A program made the translations under genes and the position numbers. Shown here in pieces: positions 1 through 7,675 of a DNA stretch of 26,006 nucleotides. The notes under the pieces are model-generated. The model did no database searches and was not told where the DNA came from. It was given only the letters and a program-made list of their open reading frames with translations. The DNA lies in NCBI GenBank assembly GCA_052032335.1, contig JBPEWV010000082.1:1-26006 (forward strand). Direction: 5' to 3'. Each line of letters starts with the position of its first letter. Position 1 is the stretch's first letter. The stretch comes from Pleionea sp052032335 (GTDB lineage Bacteria > Pseudomonadota > Gammaproteobacteria > Enterobacterales > Kangiellaceae).

Positions 1-757
1 GTGCCCCGTGTCCGGTAACCGTCGGACGATGGCCAACATTAGCGACTCCTTTTAAAGGACCTTTCGCCAAGCCATCTATTTGCACCAGATAAACCCCACT
101 AACAGGTGCAACCTTGCGCTTCAACGGAATGTTGAGTGTTGGAAAACCAATGGTTCGCCCTATTTTATCGCCGTGGGCAACTTTACCTGAAATCGAATAG
201 TCTCGTCCTAAAAGGTCAGCCACCGCTTCCAGGTCATCACAAGCCAGCTTTTCACGGATCAACGTACTACTGATCCGATCGGTGCCTTGCTTGACCGATG
301 CGGTACTTTGCAACGAAAACTGATTCGCTCCACGGGCCTTCAATAACTCAAAGTCACCTTTTCGATTTGAGCCGAACTTAAAGTCATCGCCAACGATAAG
401 GTGTTTCACGTTCAATCGATTGATCAAAATTGAGTCTACAAAGGTCTCCGCCGGCATTGAGGCCAGCTTTTTGCCAAACCGCAAACACAACACGATATCG
501 ATACCCAACGACTCTAAAAGCGACCATTTCTCTCGAAAACGAGTCAATCGGGCCGGAGCCTTTTCTCCTGCAAAATATTCCTGAGGATCGGGCTCGAACA
601 ACATGACTAACGAAGGCACCGCCATTTGTTGGGCTTTTTCGGTGACAGCACGGATGATTTGCTGGTGTCCTTTGTGTATCCCATCAAACTTTCCAATTGT
701 GGCCACACAACCGTCAGACAAGGTGTCTAAATTTTGAAGACCACGAATTAAGCGCAT
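1..757 (-). CDS. ribF: Bifunctional riboflavin kinase / FMN adenylyltransferase, 3' end cut by the window
   Basis: Makes FMN from riboflavin and then FAD from FMN. I translated the minus strand from an ATG at 757; the reading frame stays open to base 1, giving 252 codons of a protein normally about 310 residues long. The N-terminal nucleotidyltransferase half carries TIGKFDGIHKGH, matching the FAD synthetase HxGH region. The start of the C-terminal riboflavin kinase domain shows GRTIGFPTLNI, with the family's conserved PTxN core, followed by GVANVG and RPTV. It lies 65 bp downstream of murJ on the same strand. The murJ–ribF order is common in gammaproteobacteria, where ileS usually follows outside this window. 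A good -10 box lies in the spacer, so ribF may also have its own promoter. Confidence 0.95.
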   Translation of the reverse strand, partial: MRLIRGLQNLDTLSDGCVATIGKFDGIHKGHQQIIRAVTEKAQQMAVPSLVMLFEPDPQEYFAGEKAPARLTRFREKWSLLESLGIDIVLCLRFGKKLASMPAETFVDSILINRLNVKHLIVGDDFKFGSNRKGDFELLKARGANQFSLQSTASVKQGTDRISSTLIREKLACDDLEAVADLLGRDYSISGKVAHGDKIGRTIGFPTLNIPLKRKVAPVSGVYLVQIDGLAKGPLKGVANVGHRPTVTGHGA

Positions 758-787
758 ACCCAAGAAGCCTACCGACCAAAAGCGCCG

Positions 788-811
788 GATTATAACGCAT
801 TGGTTATAATC
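788..811 (-). promoter_or_regulatory. Inverted repeat containing a -10 box upstream of ribF
   Basis: Perfect 9-bp arms, GATTATAAC and GTTATAATC, flank the 6-bp spacer GCATTG. Read on the minus strand, the ribF-proximal arm contains a consensus TATAAT (789–794) about 32 bp upstream of the ribF ATG. I see no good -35 box at the expected distance. It could be a promoter with a symmetric operator, or two opposed -10 boxes arising by chance in an AT-rich spacer. Confidence 0.45.
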
Positions 812-822
812 GCGACAGATGC

Positions 823-2367
823 TCAATGTGATTTAAGCTGTGATATGCGAAATCCGAATAAATAAAGCACAAAGAGGTAAGCCAAAGCTCCTGCCCCAAT
901 CAAACTGGCAAGCTCTATTCCTCTGGAGAATAAATCGTTGCTTATCCAGTGTTCTCGCCCAGAACTGAAATAAACGATAACGGCCACCATGGTACTAACC
1001 GCCACCAGCGCTCTCAAAAACCAACCTAACCACCGTTTATCCATTGTCAGGGAGCCATCTCGCATCAGCCCAAACCACAAAAGTCCGGCATTTACTGTTG
1101 CCGAAATGGCGGTAGCAGCAGCCAGACCAACATGGCCAAACGGCTTAAATAGAAGCAGGTTGAAGGCCATATTGACGACCATCGCAATAATGCCGATTTT
1201 TACCGGCATGCGGGTGTTTTGTTTCGAAAAGTAGCCTGTAGCCAGAACTTTGATGAACATAAAGCTCAATAGACCAACCACATAGGCTTGCAGACTTAAC
1301 GACGCTTGATAAGCGTGTTCCGGCGTAAATTCTCCGTGTTGGAATACCGCCAGCATGACCGGCTCGGCCAAGACGAATAAGCCAACCGCGGCAGGCAAAC
1401 CTATCAGAAACACTGAATGCAACGCCCAGTTTAAAACCGCGTTCGATTTCGAAGCGTCTTTTTCGGCATGACTCTGTGAAAGACTGGGTAAAATAACCGT
1501 AGCGATTGCAATACCGAATATACCCAAAGGAAACTCGAGCATCCGATCCGACAGATAAAGCCAGGTGATACTCCCGGTATCCAGGAAGGATGCGATTATG
1601 GTATCCAACAACAGGTTGATTTGAGAAACAGAAACGCCAAACATCGCCGGAAGCATCAAATTTAAAATCCGGCGCACCCCTGAGTCACGCCAGCCCCAAC
1701 TAGGTTTGACCAAGTACCCTTGTTGCCACAGAAACGGTAGGTGTAAAAGCAACTGTAATAAACCGGCGACAAAAATCGCCCAAGCCAGCGCTTCGACCGG
1801 TTCCCCCATCATCGGAGATACCCAGATAGCGGCCGAAATGATGCAAACATTAAGCAAGACCGGCGAGAAAGCTGGCACCGCAAAACGGCCAAGGCTATTT
1901 AAAATACTACCCGCGAAAGCGGTTAAGCTAATAAACAACAAATAGGGAAAAGTGATTTTCAGCAGATCGGAGACGAGATAATACTTGTACATTTCTCCTT
2001 TTTGCACAAACCCCATGCCAAACAACCCGCCCAGTGCGGGTGAGCCGATGACGCCTATCAGGGTGACAAACAGTAAAACACCGCCCAGTGTCCCCGATAC
2101 CTTGCTCACCAGATTCAGAACCGCTTGTCGGTCGCGTTGCGTCTGGTATTCCGATAAAACAGGAATGAATGCCTGAGAGAATGCACCCTCGGCAAACAGT
2201 CGTCTCAAGAAATTGGGGATCTTCTGTGCCACCAAAAACACATCAGTCGCAGCCTGTGCACCGAGAATATTGGCAATAACTATGTCTCTTACCAATCCCA
2301 ACACCCGAGACAGCAACGTCATAACACTGACAATGGCGCCGGATTTCAACAAACTACGTTTTTTCAA
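823..2367 (-). CDS. murJ: Lipid II flippase MurJ (MviN family)
   Basis: Moves the peptidoglycan precursor lipid II from the inner to the outer leaflet of the cytoplasmic membrane. The protein is 514 residues, close to the usual length of about 510, with hydrophobic segments throughout; the family has 14 transmembrane helices. The N-terminal signature SRVLGLVRD contains the conserved Arg/Asp of the MurJ/MviN family. The start is TTG: an in-frame TGA lies immediately upstream, and AGGGA sits 8 bases before the TTG, so no earlier start is possible and the N-terminus aligns with known MurJ proteins. It follows the OmpA-type gene, from which a terminator separates it, and precedes ribF. Confidence 0.97.
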   Translation of the reverse strand: MKKRSLLKSGAIVSVMTLLSRVLGLVRDIVIANILGAQAATDVFLVAQKIPNFLRRLFAEGAFSQAFIPVLSEYQTQRDRQAVLNLVSKVSGTLGGVLLFVTLIGVIGSPALGGLFGMGFVQKGEMYKYYLVSDLLKITFPYLLFISLTAFAGSILNSLGRFAVPAFSPVLLNVCIISAAIWVSPMMGEPVEALAWAIFVAGLLQLLLHLPFLWQQGYLVKPSWGWRDSGVRRILNLMLPAMFGVSVSQINLLLDTIIASFLDTGSITWLYLSDRMLEFPLGIFGIAIATVILPSLSQSHAEKDASKSNAVLNWALHSVFLIGLPAAVGLFVLAEPVMLAVFQHGEFTPEHAYQASLSLQAYVVGLLSFMFIKVLATGYFSKQNTRMPVKIGIIAMVVNMAFNLLLFKPFGHVGLAAATAISATVNAGLLWFGLMRDGSLTMDKRWLGWFLRALVAVSTMVAVIVYFSSGREHWISNDLFSRGIELASLIGAGALAYLFVLYLFGFRISQLKSH

Positions 2368-2412
2368 TCAAAAAGTCCCTGAAAGATTCTATATCGGTGA
2401 TTAAAGCCAACG

Positions 2413-2442
2413 AAAAAAGCCCCTGATAATATCAGAGGCTTC
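2413..2442 (-). terminator. Rho-independent terminator of the OmpA-type gene
   Basis: A 12-bp stem, AAGCCTCTGATA with TATCAGGGGCTT on the minus strand, is followed by a run of T. The one irregular pair is a G·U wobble in minus-strand RNA but a C·A mismatch in plus-strand RNA, which fixes the orientation. It lies between the OmpA-type gene and murJ, so murJ probably needs its own promoter or readthrough. Confidence 0.85.
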
Positions 2443-2466
2443 TGTTTTACTGAACGAAAAAACGGT

Positions 2467-3642
2467 TTACTGCAGTTTTTTCACTTTAGCTTCAATAACA
2501 GCTTCAACCCGACGATTTTTCGCTCGACCGTCAGCAGTATTGTTATCCGCAATAGGATTGGATTCACCAAAACCTTTCGAGCTGACCCGGCTGGCATCGA
2601 TACCGTAGGCGCTGACCAGTTCATTGGCTACCGTTTGAGCGCGTTTCTCAGACAACCACTGGTTGTACGACGCCTTCCCAACGCTGTCGGTATGCCCTTC
2701 AATCGTTACCGAGGTATCCGGGTATTCGGTCATGAACTTGGCCACTTTAGAAATATCCGACTTAAATTCAGGCTGCAGCTGACTGCTGTTGGTCTTAAAT
2801 TTAACGTTCAAGGTTTGACGTACGGTCTCTTCAAGCACCAAACGACATCCTCTTGAATCGACTTTTGCGCCCGCTGGCGTGGCAGCACAGGCGTCTTTCG
2901 AATTGACAATTCCATCACCATCGCTATCTAACTCACAGCCTCTTGGATCGACAACCACTCCCATCGCAGTATTCGGGCACTGATCGTTGGCGTCAAAGAT
3001 ACCGTCTTTGTCGGTATCTTTATTGGTGCTTTTCTCAACGACCGGCGCTTCGACAGGCCGTGGAGCCGGTTTTGGTTTTGGCTCGGAACCTCCACCAAAA
3101 TTCATGGTTAACCCTAATAATAACTGAGTATCGACGCGATCCATGGTGTCGTCACGAATGATTCCGAATTCTCCGCGCCAGCTTAAAAAGCTGTTAATCC
3201 CGTCTTCAAAGCCAAGACCCATCCGACCAATGTCCGACTCTTGCCAACCACCGCCAGCCGTATCGTCTTCAAACTCGTACTTACCGATGCCGAAACGTAA
3301 ATAGGGACCGCCCATACTTTCAGGGTTAAAATAATACATATAATCAATCGTTTGCATCGTCAAATCTTCATTGCCGAATGCTATAGCATCATCTGGATTC
3401 AACTTGGTATAACTGAGTTGAAACGCAGAATGATCACTAATCATAAATCCTAATTCGGCAGCAATTGCATCACTCTCATCCAGAGAGTTGCTTAAAACAG
3501 CCCCGTTATCGGCATTGCTGCTGTGGAAATCCTGAACACCACCTAGAATCGAGAAATAGGCCGCTCGTTCAACCTTGGCATCATCCGCGTGAGTTGCACA
3601 ACAGGCCGCAATAACCGTTGCTGCTAATAACTTCTTATTCAT
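2467..3642 (-). CDS. OmpA-family outer-membrane porin with calcium-binding-type repeats and a peptidoglycan-binding domain
   Basis: A 391-residue outer-membrane structural protein. The N-terminus (MNKKLLAATVIAACCATHA) is a signal peptide. Residues about 25–190 look like an eight-stranded OmpA-type barrel with alternating aromatic and polar strands. A Pro/Lys-rich linker follows, then two Asp-rich thrombospondin-type-3 repeats (DTDKDGIFDANDQC and DSDGDGIVNSKDAC), likely calcium ligands. The C-terminal domain has TIEGHTDSVG and NQWLSEKRAQTV, the peptidoglycan-binding OmpA_C signature. I chose the ATG at 3642 because GGAGG lies 6 bases before it; a TTG four codons upstream overlaps that ribosome-binding site. 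The closest named analogue would be OprF/OmpA, but the exact orthologue is uncertain. Confidence 0.92.
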   Translation of the reverse strand: MNKKLLAATVIAACCATHADDAKVERAAYFSILGGVQDFHSSNADNGAVLSNSLDESDAIAAELGFMISDHSAFQLSYTKLNPDDAIAFGNEDLTMQTIDYMYYFNPESMGGPYLRFGIGKYEFEDDTAGGGWQESDIGRMGLGFEDGINSFLSWRGEFGIIRDDTMDRVDTQLLLGLTMNFGGGSEPKPKPAPRPVEAPVVEKSTNKDTDKDGIFDANDQCPNTAMGVVVDPRGCELDSDGDGIVNSKDACAATPAGAKVDSRGCRLVLEETVRQTLNVKFKTNSSQLQPEFKSDISKVAKFMTEYPDTSVTIEGHTDSVGKASYNQWLSEKRAQTVANELVSAYGIDASRVSSKGFGESNPIADNNTADGRAKNRRVEAVIEAKVKKLQ

Positions 3643-3692
3643 TTTATCCTCCAAGCATTCCTAGCATTGTAAACTTCGCTTAATTTGCACTC

Positions 3693-3721
3693 ATCTTACC
3701 ACTAAAAGCAGTTAAGTATAA
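3693..3721 (-). promoter_or_regulatory. Candidate promoter of the OmpA-type gene (extended -10)
   Basis: Minus strand: TTATAC at 3716–3721, a 17-bp spacer and TAAGAT at 3693–3698, preceded by TG one base upstream, which makes an extended -10. The predicted transcript would have a leader of about 45 nt. Confidence 0.5.
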
Positions 3722-3783
3722 TAAATTCAATGATGCAAGGAATTGGCAGATAAAGACCGCCTCGTAAAACTGGAAAAACCCAC

Positions 3784-3812
3784 TTGACAATAAGAGGTTG
3801 AAAAGGTATCGT
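3784..3812 (+). promoter_or_regulatory. Sigma-70 promoter of rpsT
   Basis: A consensus -35 TTGACA (3784–3789), a 17-bp spacer and TATCGT (3807–3812), about 50 bp upstream of the rpsT start. The transcript leader would be about 40 nt. Confidence 0.7.
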
Positions 3813-3860
3813 TCGCGACCTTAAAATTATGGTTCGCAAACGATTTGCAGGAGTATAACC

Positions 3861-4124
3861 TTGGCTAATATCAAATCCGCCAAAAAAAGAGCGCGTCAAG
3901 CAGAAGTGCGTCGCAAGCACAATGCTAGCCGTCGTTCTATGATGCGCACTCAATTGAAAAATGCAATTGCTGCAATTAGCGGCGGTGATAAAGAAGCCGC
4001 TCAAGCTGCTGTAGCAAATGTTGCTGGCACTTTAGACAAAATGGCTAACAAAGGCGTTATTCACAAGAATAAAGCTTCTCGCCATAAAAGCCGCTTAACT
4101 GCAAAAGTAAAAGCAATGGCTTAA
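3861..4124 (+). CDS. rpsT: 30S ribosomal protein S20
   Basis: Binds 16S rRNA in the small ribosomal subunit. The 87-residue product begins MANIKSAKKRARQ and is rich in Lys, Arg and Ala, the normal S20 length and composition. The start is TTG, with GGAG about 7 bases before it. A UUG start is also known for E. coli rpsT, where it takes part in autogenous translational control, so the weak start here is probably functional. It is a single-gene transcript, with its own promoter and a strong terminator, divergent from the OmpA-type gene. Confidence 0.98.
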   Translation: MANIKSAKKRARQAEVRRKHNASRRSMMRTQLKNAIAAISGGDKEAAQAAVANVAGTLDKMANKGVIHKNKASRHKSRLTAKVKAMA

Positions 4125-4138
4125 GTCAGAGTTCTGAT

Positions 4139-4167
4139 AAAAAAACCGGCAAAAGCCGGTTTTTTTA
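4139..4167 (+). terminator. Terminator of rpsT
   Basis: AACCGGC and GCCGGTT around an AAAA loop, followed by seven T. An A-run upstream means it could also act on minus-strand transcripts arriving from obgE. Confidence 0.92.
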
Positions 4168-4225
4168 TGTCTGAGATTTATCGAGAGCTCTCCATTGGAA
4201 CTCTCTACTTACAAATTTACAATCT

Positions 4226-5329
4226 CTATTTTATGTCTTTTTCAGGCGAGTAAGGTTCCATTTCCAGTATTTCGCCTTCTTCCGCATCACTTACTCCTTC
4301 AGAACGCTTTGCCCTTTCGCTATCAACATGTTCCATGATGGCCCAGATTAAGTCATCGGTGCCTTCCCCGGACAAGGCGGAAATTTTAAATACCGGCCCA
4401 TCCCACTTAACGGACTGGATAAACTCGTCGGCAAGCTCACTGGCTTTCTCACCCAGTAAATCGGTTTTATTCAGCACCAGCCAACGTGGCTTTGTCGCTA
4501 ATTCTGGCTCACTTGATTCGGCAAACTTTGCCACCTCTGACTCGATGGCGTTAAAGTTGGCCGCCGGATCGGATTCGTCAAAGGGTAATAAATCAACAAT
4601 GTGCAGCAACAAGTCGGTTCGTGCCAGATGTTTCAAGAACCGAACGCCCAACCCTGCTCCATCCGATGCTCCTTCAATAACTCCTGGAATGTCGGCCACC
4701 ACGAAGCTGCGGTGAGGTTCGGGGCTGACCACCCCAAGATTGGGAATCAATGTCGTAAAGGGATAGTCGGCAACCTTGGGCTTTGCCGCCGAAACCTGAC
4801 GTATGAATGTCGATTTCCCGGCATTGGGTAAACCCAGCAACCCCACATCCGCCAACACTTTAAGCTCCATTTTTAACTCACGGCGCTCTCCTGCCGAACC
4901 GTTGGAAGTTTGGCGAGGAGCCCGATTAACACTGCTTTTAAATCGCGTGTTGCCCAAGCCGTGCCAGCCCCCTTTGGCGACCAACAATTTCTGTCCGTGC
5001 TGCTTTAAATCACCTATCAATTCATCAGTATTGGCATCAACAACCTGCGTGCCCACAGGCACTTTCAAAATTCGATCGGCGCCTTTGGCCCCTGTGCAGT
5101 TACTGCCACGGCCGTTTTCACCGCGCTCGGCAGCATAAAACCTTTCATAGCGGTAGTCGGCCAAAGTATTCAGCTCGGCATCTGCAATCATGTAAACGCT
5201 TCCGCCATCTCCGCCGTCGCCTCCATCAGGGCCGCCTTTTGGAATGTATTTTTCACGGCGAAAACTGCAACAGCCATTACCGCCGTCGCCGGCTGCGACT
5301 TTTATTGTGACTTCATCAACGAATTTCAT
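4226..5329 (-). CDS. obgE: Obg-family GTPase ObgE/CgtA
   Basis: An essential GTPase that binds the 50S subunit late in its assembly and links growth to nutrient state. Residues 1–158 form the glycine-rich Obg fold (GPDGGDGGDGG near 33–43). The GTPase domain has G1 GLPNAGKS (166–173), G3 DIPG (213–216), G4 NKTD (287–290) and G5 SALSGEG (317–323). The short acidic C-terminal tail is typical of the proteobacterial form. Length is 367 residues against about 390 in E. coli; the difference lies in the tail. It follows rplU–rpmA on the same strand, the conserved order, but a terminator intervenes. It converges on rpsT. Confidence 0.97.
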   Translation of the reverse strand: MKFVDEVTIKVAAGDGGNGCCSFRREKYIPKGGPDGGDGGDGGSVYMIADAELNTLADYRYERFYAAERGENGRGSNCTGAKGADRILKVPVGTQVVDANTDELIGDLKQHGQKLLVAKGGWHGLGNTRFKSSVNRAPRQTSNGSAGERRELKMELKVLADVGLLGLPNAGKSTFIRQVSAAKPKVADYPFTTLIPNLGVVSPEPHRSFVVADIPGVIEGASDGAGLGVRFLKHLARTDLLLHIVDLLPFDESDPAANFNAIESEVAKFAESSEPELATKPRWLVLNKTDLLGEKASELADEFIQSVKWDGPVFKISALSGEGTDDLIWAIMEHVDSERAKRSEGVSDAEEGEILEMEPYSPEKDIK

Positions 5330-5377
5330 AGCGATGGATACTCTTGACTGTTTACTTTGAAATTTTAACTGCTTGCA

Positions 5378-5406
5378 ATAAAAAAGCCCCGCAAAAGCGA
5401 GGCTTT
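5378..5406 (-). terminator. Intrinsic terminator between rpmA and obgE
   Basis: On the minus strand, AAGCCTCGC and GCGGGGCTT pair around a TTTT loop (one G·U pair) and are followed by TTTTTATT. It should reduce or stop readthrough from the two ribosomal protein genes into obgE, so obgE either has its own weak promoter or is set at a lower level by partial readthrough. Confidence 0.88.
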
Positions 5407-5427
5407 AGTATAGATGACAAAGATAAC

Positions 5428-5685
5428 TTATGCAGGAACAACGCTTACCGTACGACGGTTGGCTTTGCCTGATACGTTAAATTTGATTTGACCGTCAACT
5501 TTGGCGAACAAAGTATGGTCACGTCCCATTCCGACGTTTGTGCCAGCGTGGAACTGAGTGCCACGTTGACGAACAATGATGCTACCTGCAGAAACTGTCT
5601 CGCCACCAAAGCGTTTCACACCTAAGCGTTTCGACTCGGAATCGCGACCGTTACGGGTACTACCACCAGCTTTTTTATGAGCCAT
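5428..5685 (-). CDS. rpmA: 50S ribosomal protein L27
   Basis: A component of the large subunit whose N-terminal tail reaches toward the peptidyl-transferase centre. The 85-residue product begins MAHKKAGGSTRNGRDS and has the same length as E. coli L27. The N-terminus is the mature type directly after Met, without the cleaved extension found in Firmicutes. AGGAGA precedes the ATG by 7 bases. It lies 19 bp downstream of rplU in a two-gene ribosomal operon. Confidence 0.98.
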   Translation of the reverse strand: MAHKKAGGSTRNGRDSESKRLGVKRFGGETVSAGSIIVRQRGTQFHAGTNVGMGRDHTLFAKVDGQIKFNVSGKANRRTVSVVPA

Positions 5686-5704
5686 GAGATATCTCCTGCT
5701 TTAA

Positions 5705-6016
5705 TTAACCGTTAATACCAGTGATTTTCACTTCAGTGAACCACTGACGATGCCCCATTTGCTTCATATGGTGCTTACGGCGTTTGAATTTAACAATCTT
5801 AATTTTCTTGTGGCGACCTTGAGTCACAACTTCAGCAGTCACTTTAGCGCCATCAACATAAGGAGCGCCAACTTTGATGTCTTCACCACTGCCGACTAAT
5901 AAAACTTTATCGAAATCGATGGTCGAACCGGTCTCAGCTTCAATTTTCTCAAGCTTGATAGTTTGACCTTCTTTTACCCGGTGCTGCTTGCCACCGCTTT
6001 GAAATACCGCGTACAT
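5705..6016 (-). CDS. rplU: 50S ribosomal protein L21
   Basis: Binds 23S rRNA in the large subunit. From the ATG at 6016 the product is 103 residues, beginning MYAVFQSGGKQHRV, the same length and start as E. coli L21. A TTG five codons upstream is in frame but overlaps the GGAGA ribosome-binding site, so I reject it. The C-terminal half has the basic KFKRRKHHMKQMGHRQ segment typical of L21. It is the first gene of rplU–rpmA, with a strong promoter and a leader of about 100 nt. Confidence 0.98.
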   Translation of the reverse strand: MYAVFQSGGKQHRVKEGQTIKLEKIEAETGSTIDFDKVLLVGSGEDIKVGAPYVDGAKVTAEVVTQGRHKKIKIVKFKRRKHHMKQMGHRQWFTEVKITGING

Positions 6017-6125
6017 TGCATACGTCTCCAATGTTACCCCAGGAATGATTAAAACTTCTAAAACCAGCCTGCGGGAGTTAATAGTAGGCGATCGGATTTG
6101 ACTCGATCCCCATTAAAGGGCGCGA

Positions 6126-6154
6126 ATTTTACGCCATCGGCTCCTACATAGCAA
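6126..6154 (-). promoter_or_regulatory. Sigma-70 promoter of rplU–rpmA
   Basis: Minus strand: TTGCTA (6149–6154), a 17-bp spacer and TAAAAT (6126–6131), followed by a GC-rich start region of the type seen at growth-regulated ribosomal promoters. The leader runs about 100 nt to the rplU ATG; it could hold a translational control site, but I see no clear conserved structure. Confidence 0.75.
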
Positions 6155-6226
6155 CCCTCAGGGGTTTGAAATACCTGATAAAATTGACATAAATTGGTCA
6201 ATCAGTCACCGATAGGGATTTTGTTC

Positions 6227-6255
6227 TTGACCAAATCAGGCCTTGCCCCTAGCAT
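6227..6255 (+). promoter_or_regulatory. Candidate promoter of ispB
   Basis: TTGACC (6227–6232), a 17-bp spacer and TAGCAT (6250–6255), about 44 bp before the ispB ATG and divergent from the rplU promoter. Confidence 0.55.
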
Positions 6256-6298
6256 GCGAAGCCATTCGCTGGCGCAACTATAGTAAATCAACAATCTG

Positions 6299-7279
6299 AT
6301 GTCGAACGCAAAACCATCTTTTGATGCTATCAAGCAACTCTTGAACAGTGATATTCAAGCGACTAACTCGTTGATTATAAAAGAGTTAGAGTCTGACGTT
6401 GCTTTGATCAACCAACTTGGCTTTTACATAGTTAATAGTGGCGGTAAACGCCTGCGTCCGACCCTGGTTCTATTAGCCGCACGCGCACTGGGTTACCAGG
6501 GCACTAAAAACCACACCTTAGCTGCCGTCATCGAGTTCATCCATACTGCAACATTACTCCACGACGACGTAGTTGACTCCTCCGACTTACGTCGAGGAAA
6601 AGAGACCGCCAACGCACTCTTTGGCAATGAGGCCAGTGTTTTAACCGGAGACTTTCTCTACTCTCGCGCCTTCCAGATGATGGTTCGGGTCAATTCGATG
6701 CCAGTAATGAACCTTCTCGCCGATACAACCAACCTGATTGCCGAAGGCGAAGTTCTGCAGTTAATGAATTGCAATGAGCCCGACATCAGTGAAGACGATT
6801 ACTTCGAGGTCATTCGTCGAAAAACCGCCATCTTGTTCGCAGCAGCCTGTGAACTAGGGGCGATAATCGCCGAAAACGAACCGGCACGAAAAGCCATGCA
6901 CGAATACGGCTTAAATTTGGGTATGGCATTTCAGGTACTCGATGACGTACTCGACTATGTCTCTACAGACGAAGAAATGGGAAAAAATGTCGGCGACGAT
7001 TTAGCCGAAGGCAAGCCAACCTTACCCATTATGTATGCCATGAAACACGGCAGCGAAGAACAGGCAACGATTATCCGAAACGCCATCAAGCAAGGCGATG
7101 CCAGTCAGCTGGACGAAGTTCTCGCTGCCATCAGAGAAACCGGCGCGCTCGATTATTGTCGTCGACAAGCCGAACTATTTACTGGCAAAGCCGTGACTGC
7201 CATAGACGCTGTCCCCGATTCAAAATTTAAAACAGCCTTTTTGGATTTGGCCGAACTTGCCTTGGCTCGTAAACACTAA
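6299..7279 (+). CDS. ispB: All-trans polyprenyl (octaprenyl-type) diphosphate synthase
   Basis: Adds isopentenyl diphosphate units to farnesyl diphosphate to make the side chain of ubiquinone. The 326-residue product has both Asp-rich motifs: HDDVVDSSDLRR (DDxxD at 89–93) and LDDVLDYVSTDEEMG (DDxxD at 215–219). It also has the GGKRLRP substrate-binding segment at about 48–54 and the EGEVLQL segment of long-chain synthases. It aligns along its length with E. coli IspB, and its position divergent from rplU–rpmA is conserved. The ATG at 6299 has only a weak ribosome-binding site. Chain length (C40 or another) cannot be read with certainty from sequence. Confidence 0.96.
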   Translation: MSNAKPSFDAIKQLLNSDIQATNSLIIKELESDVALINQLGFYIVNSGGKRLRPTLVLLAARALGYQGTKNHTLAAVIEFIHTATLLHDDVVDSSDLRRGKETANALFGNEASVLTGDFLYSRAFQMMVRVNSMPVMNLLADTTNLIAEGEVLQLMNCNEPDISEDDYFEVIRRKTAILFAAACELGAIIAENEPARKAMHEYGLNLGMAFQVLDDVLDYVSTDEEMGKNVGDDLAEGKPTLPIMYAMKHGSEEQATIIRNAIKQGDASQLDEVLAAIRETGALDYCRRQAELFTGKAVTAIDAVPDSKFKTAFLDLAELALARKH

Positions 7280-7675
7280 GGAAAAATGACAACGGCACTG
7301 CATTTTAGTAAATAATACTGTCGGCTAACGTATAACAAAAATAGACTCTTCAAACCAACATCGAACATCTTCGAAAGTGAGCAGGCAAGCATCAAAAGAC
7401 CGGCCTTTAAACTTAACTGGGATTCGATTGTTTGCTTTTTAATCAGACTTGATGTGACATTCCGTTTTTTATCCATTTTTATCCGCCTGAAATTACTGGT
7501 CGGAATATTCAATCCTTCTAAAATATGGTACAACGTGCTCAACAGATCTGGAGATTCCAGAGATTAGAGTGGCTAGAGAATTGATTTCTTGGAGAATTTT
7601 TGAGCTTTATCTCCAAGCCATTCATAAACTCACAACTAAAAACTAAAATAAATTGGATAAAGGAAGAAGGTACGA
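7280..7675. other. 396-bp intergenic region between ispB and the 2-oxoacid oxidoreductase operon
   Basis: No convincing gene. A minus-strand frame from an ATG at 7476 (66 codons) has a passable ribosome-binding site but no recognisable product. The right-hand part holds two inverted repeats, CTGGA/TCCAG at 7548–7560 and CTTGGAGA/TCTCCAAG at 7588–7617. A weak promoter-like pair, TTGAGC (7600–7605) and CATAAA (7623–7628) with 17-bp spacing, overlaps the second repeat. I see no T-run terminator after ispB. Confidence 0.6.
7588..7617. repeat. Inverted repeat upstream of the 2-oxoacid oxidoreductase operon
   Basis: Perfect 8-bp arms CTTGGAGA (7588–7595) and TCTCCAAG (7610–7617) with a 14-bp centre. 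The right arm falls between a possible -35 and -10 box, so a dimeric regulator bound here could block transcription. Operator function is inference. Confidence 0.4.

Noticed and set aside
3702..4004. Minus-strand 100-codon frame across the rpsT promoter and first half of rpsT
   Set aside because: It is antisense to a ribosomal protein gene and its start falls inside rpsT; there is no domain.
4335..5138. Plus-strand frames opposite obgE
   Set aside because: They overlap a full-length, motif-complete GTPase gene and show no family signature.
7276..7476. Minus-strand frame of 66 codons from the ATG at 7476, in the ispB–korAB spacer
   Set aside because: It has a passable ribosome-binding site and some hydrophobic stretches but no recognisable family, and it runs into the ispB stop codon. 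It may be chance; homologues would be needed to accept it.
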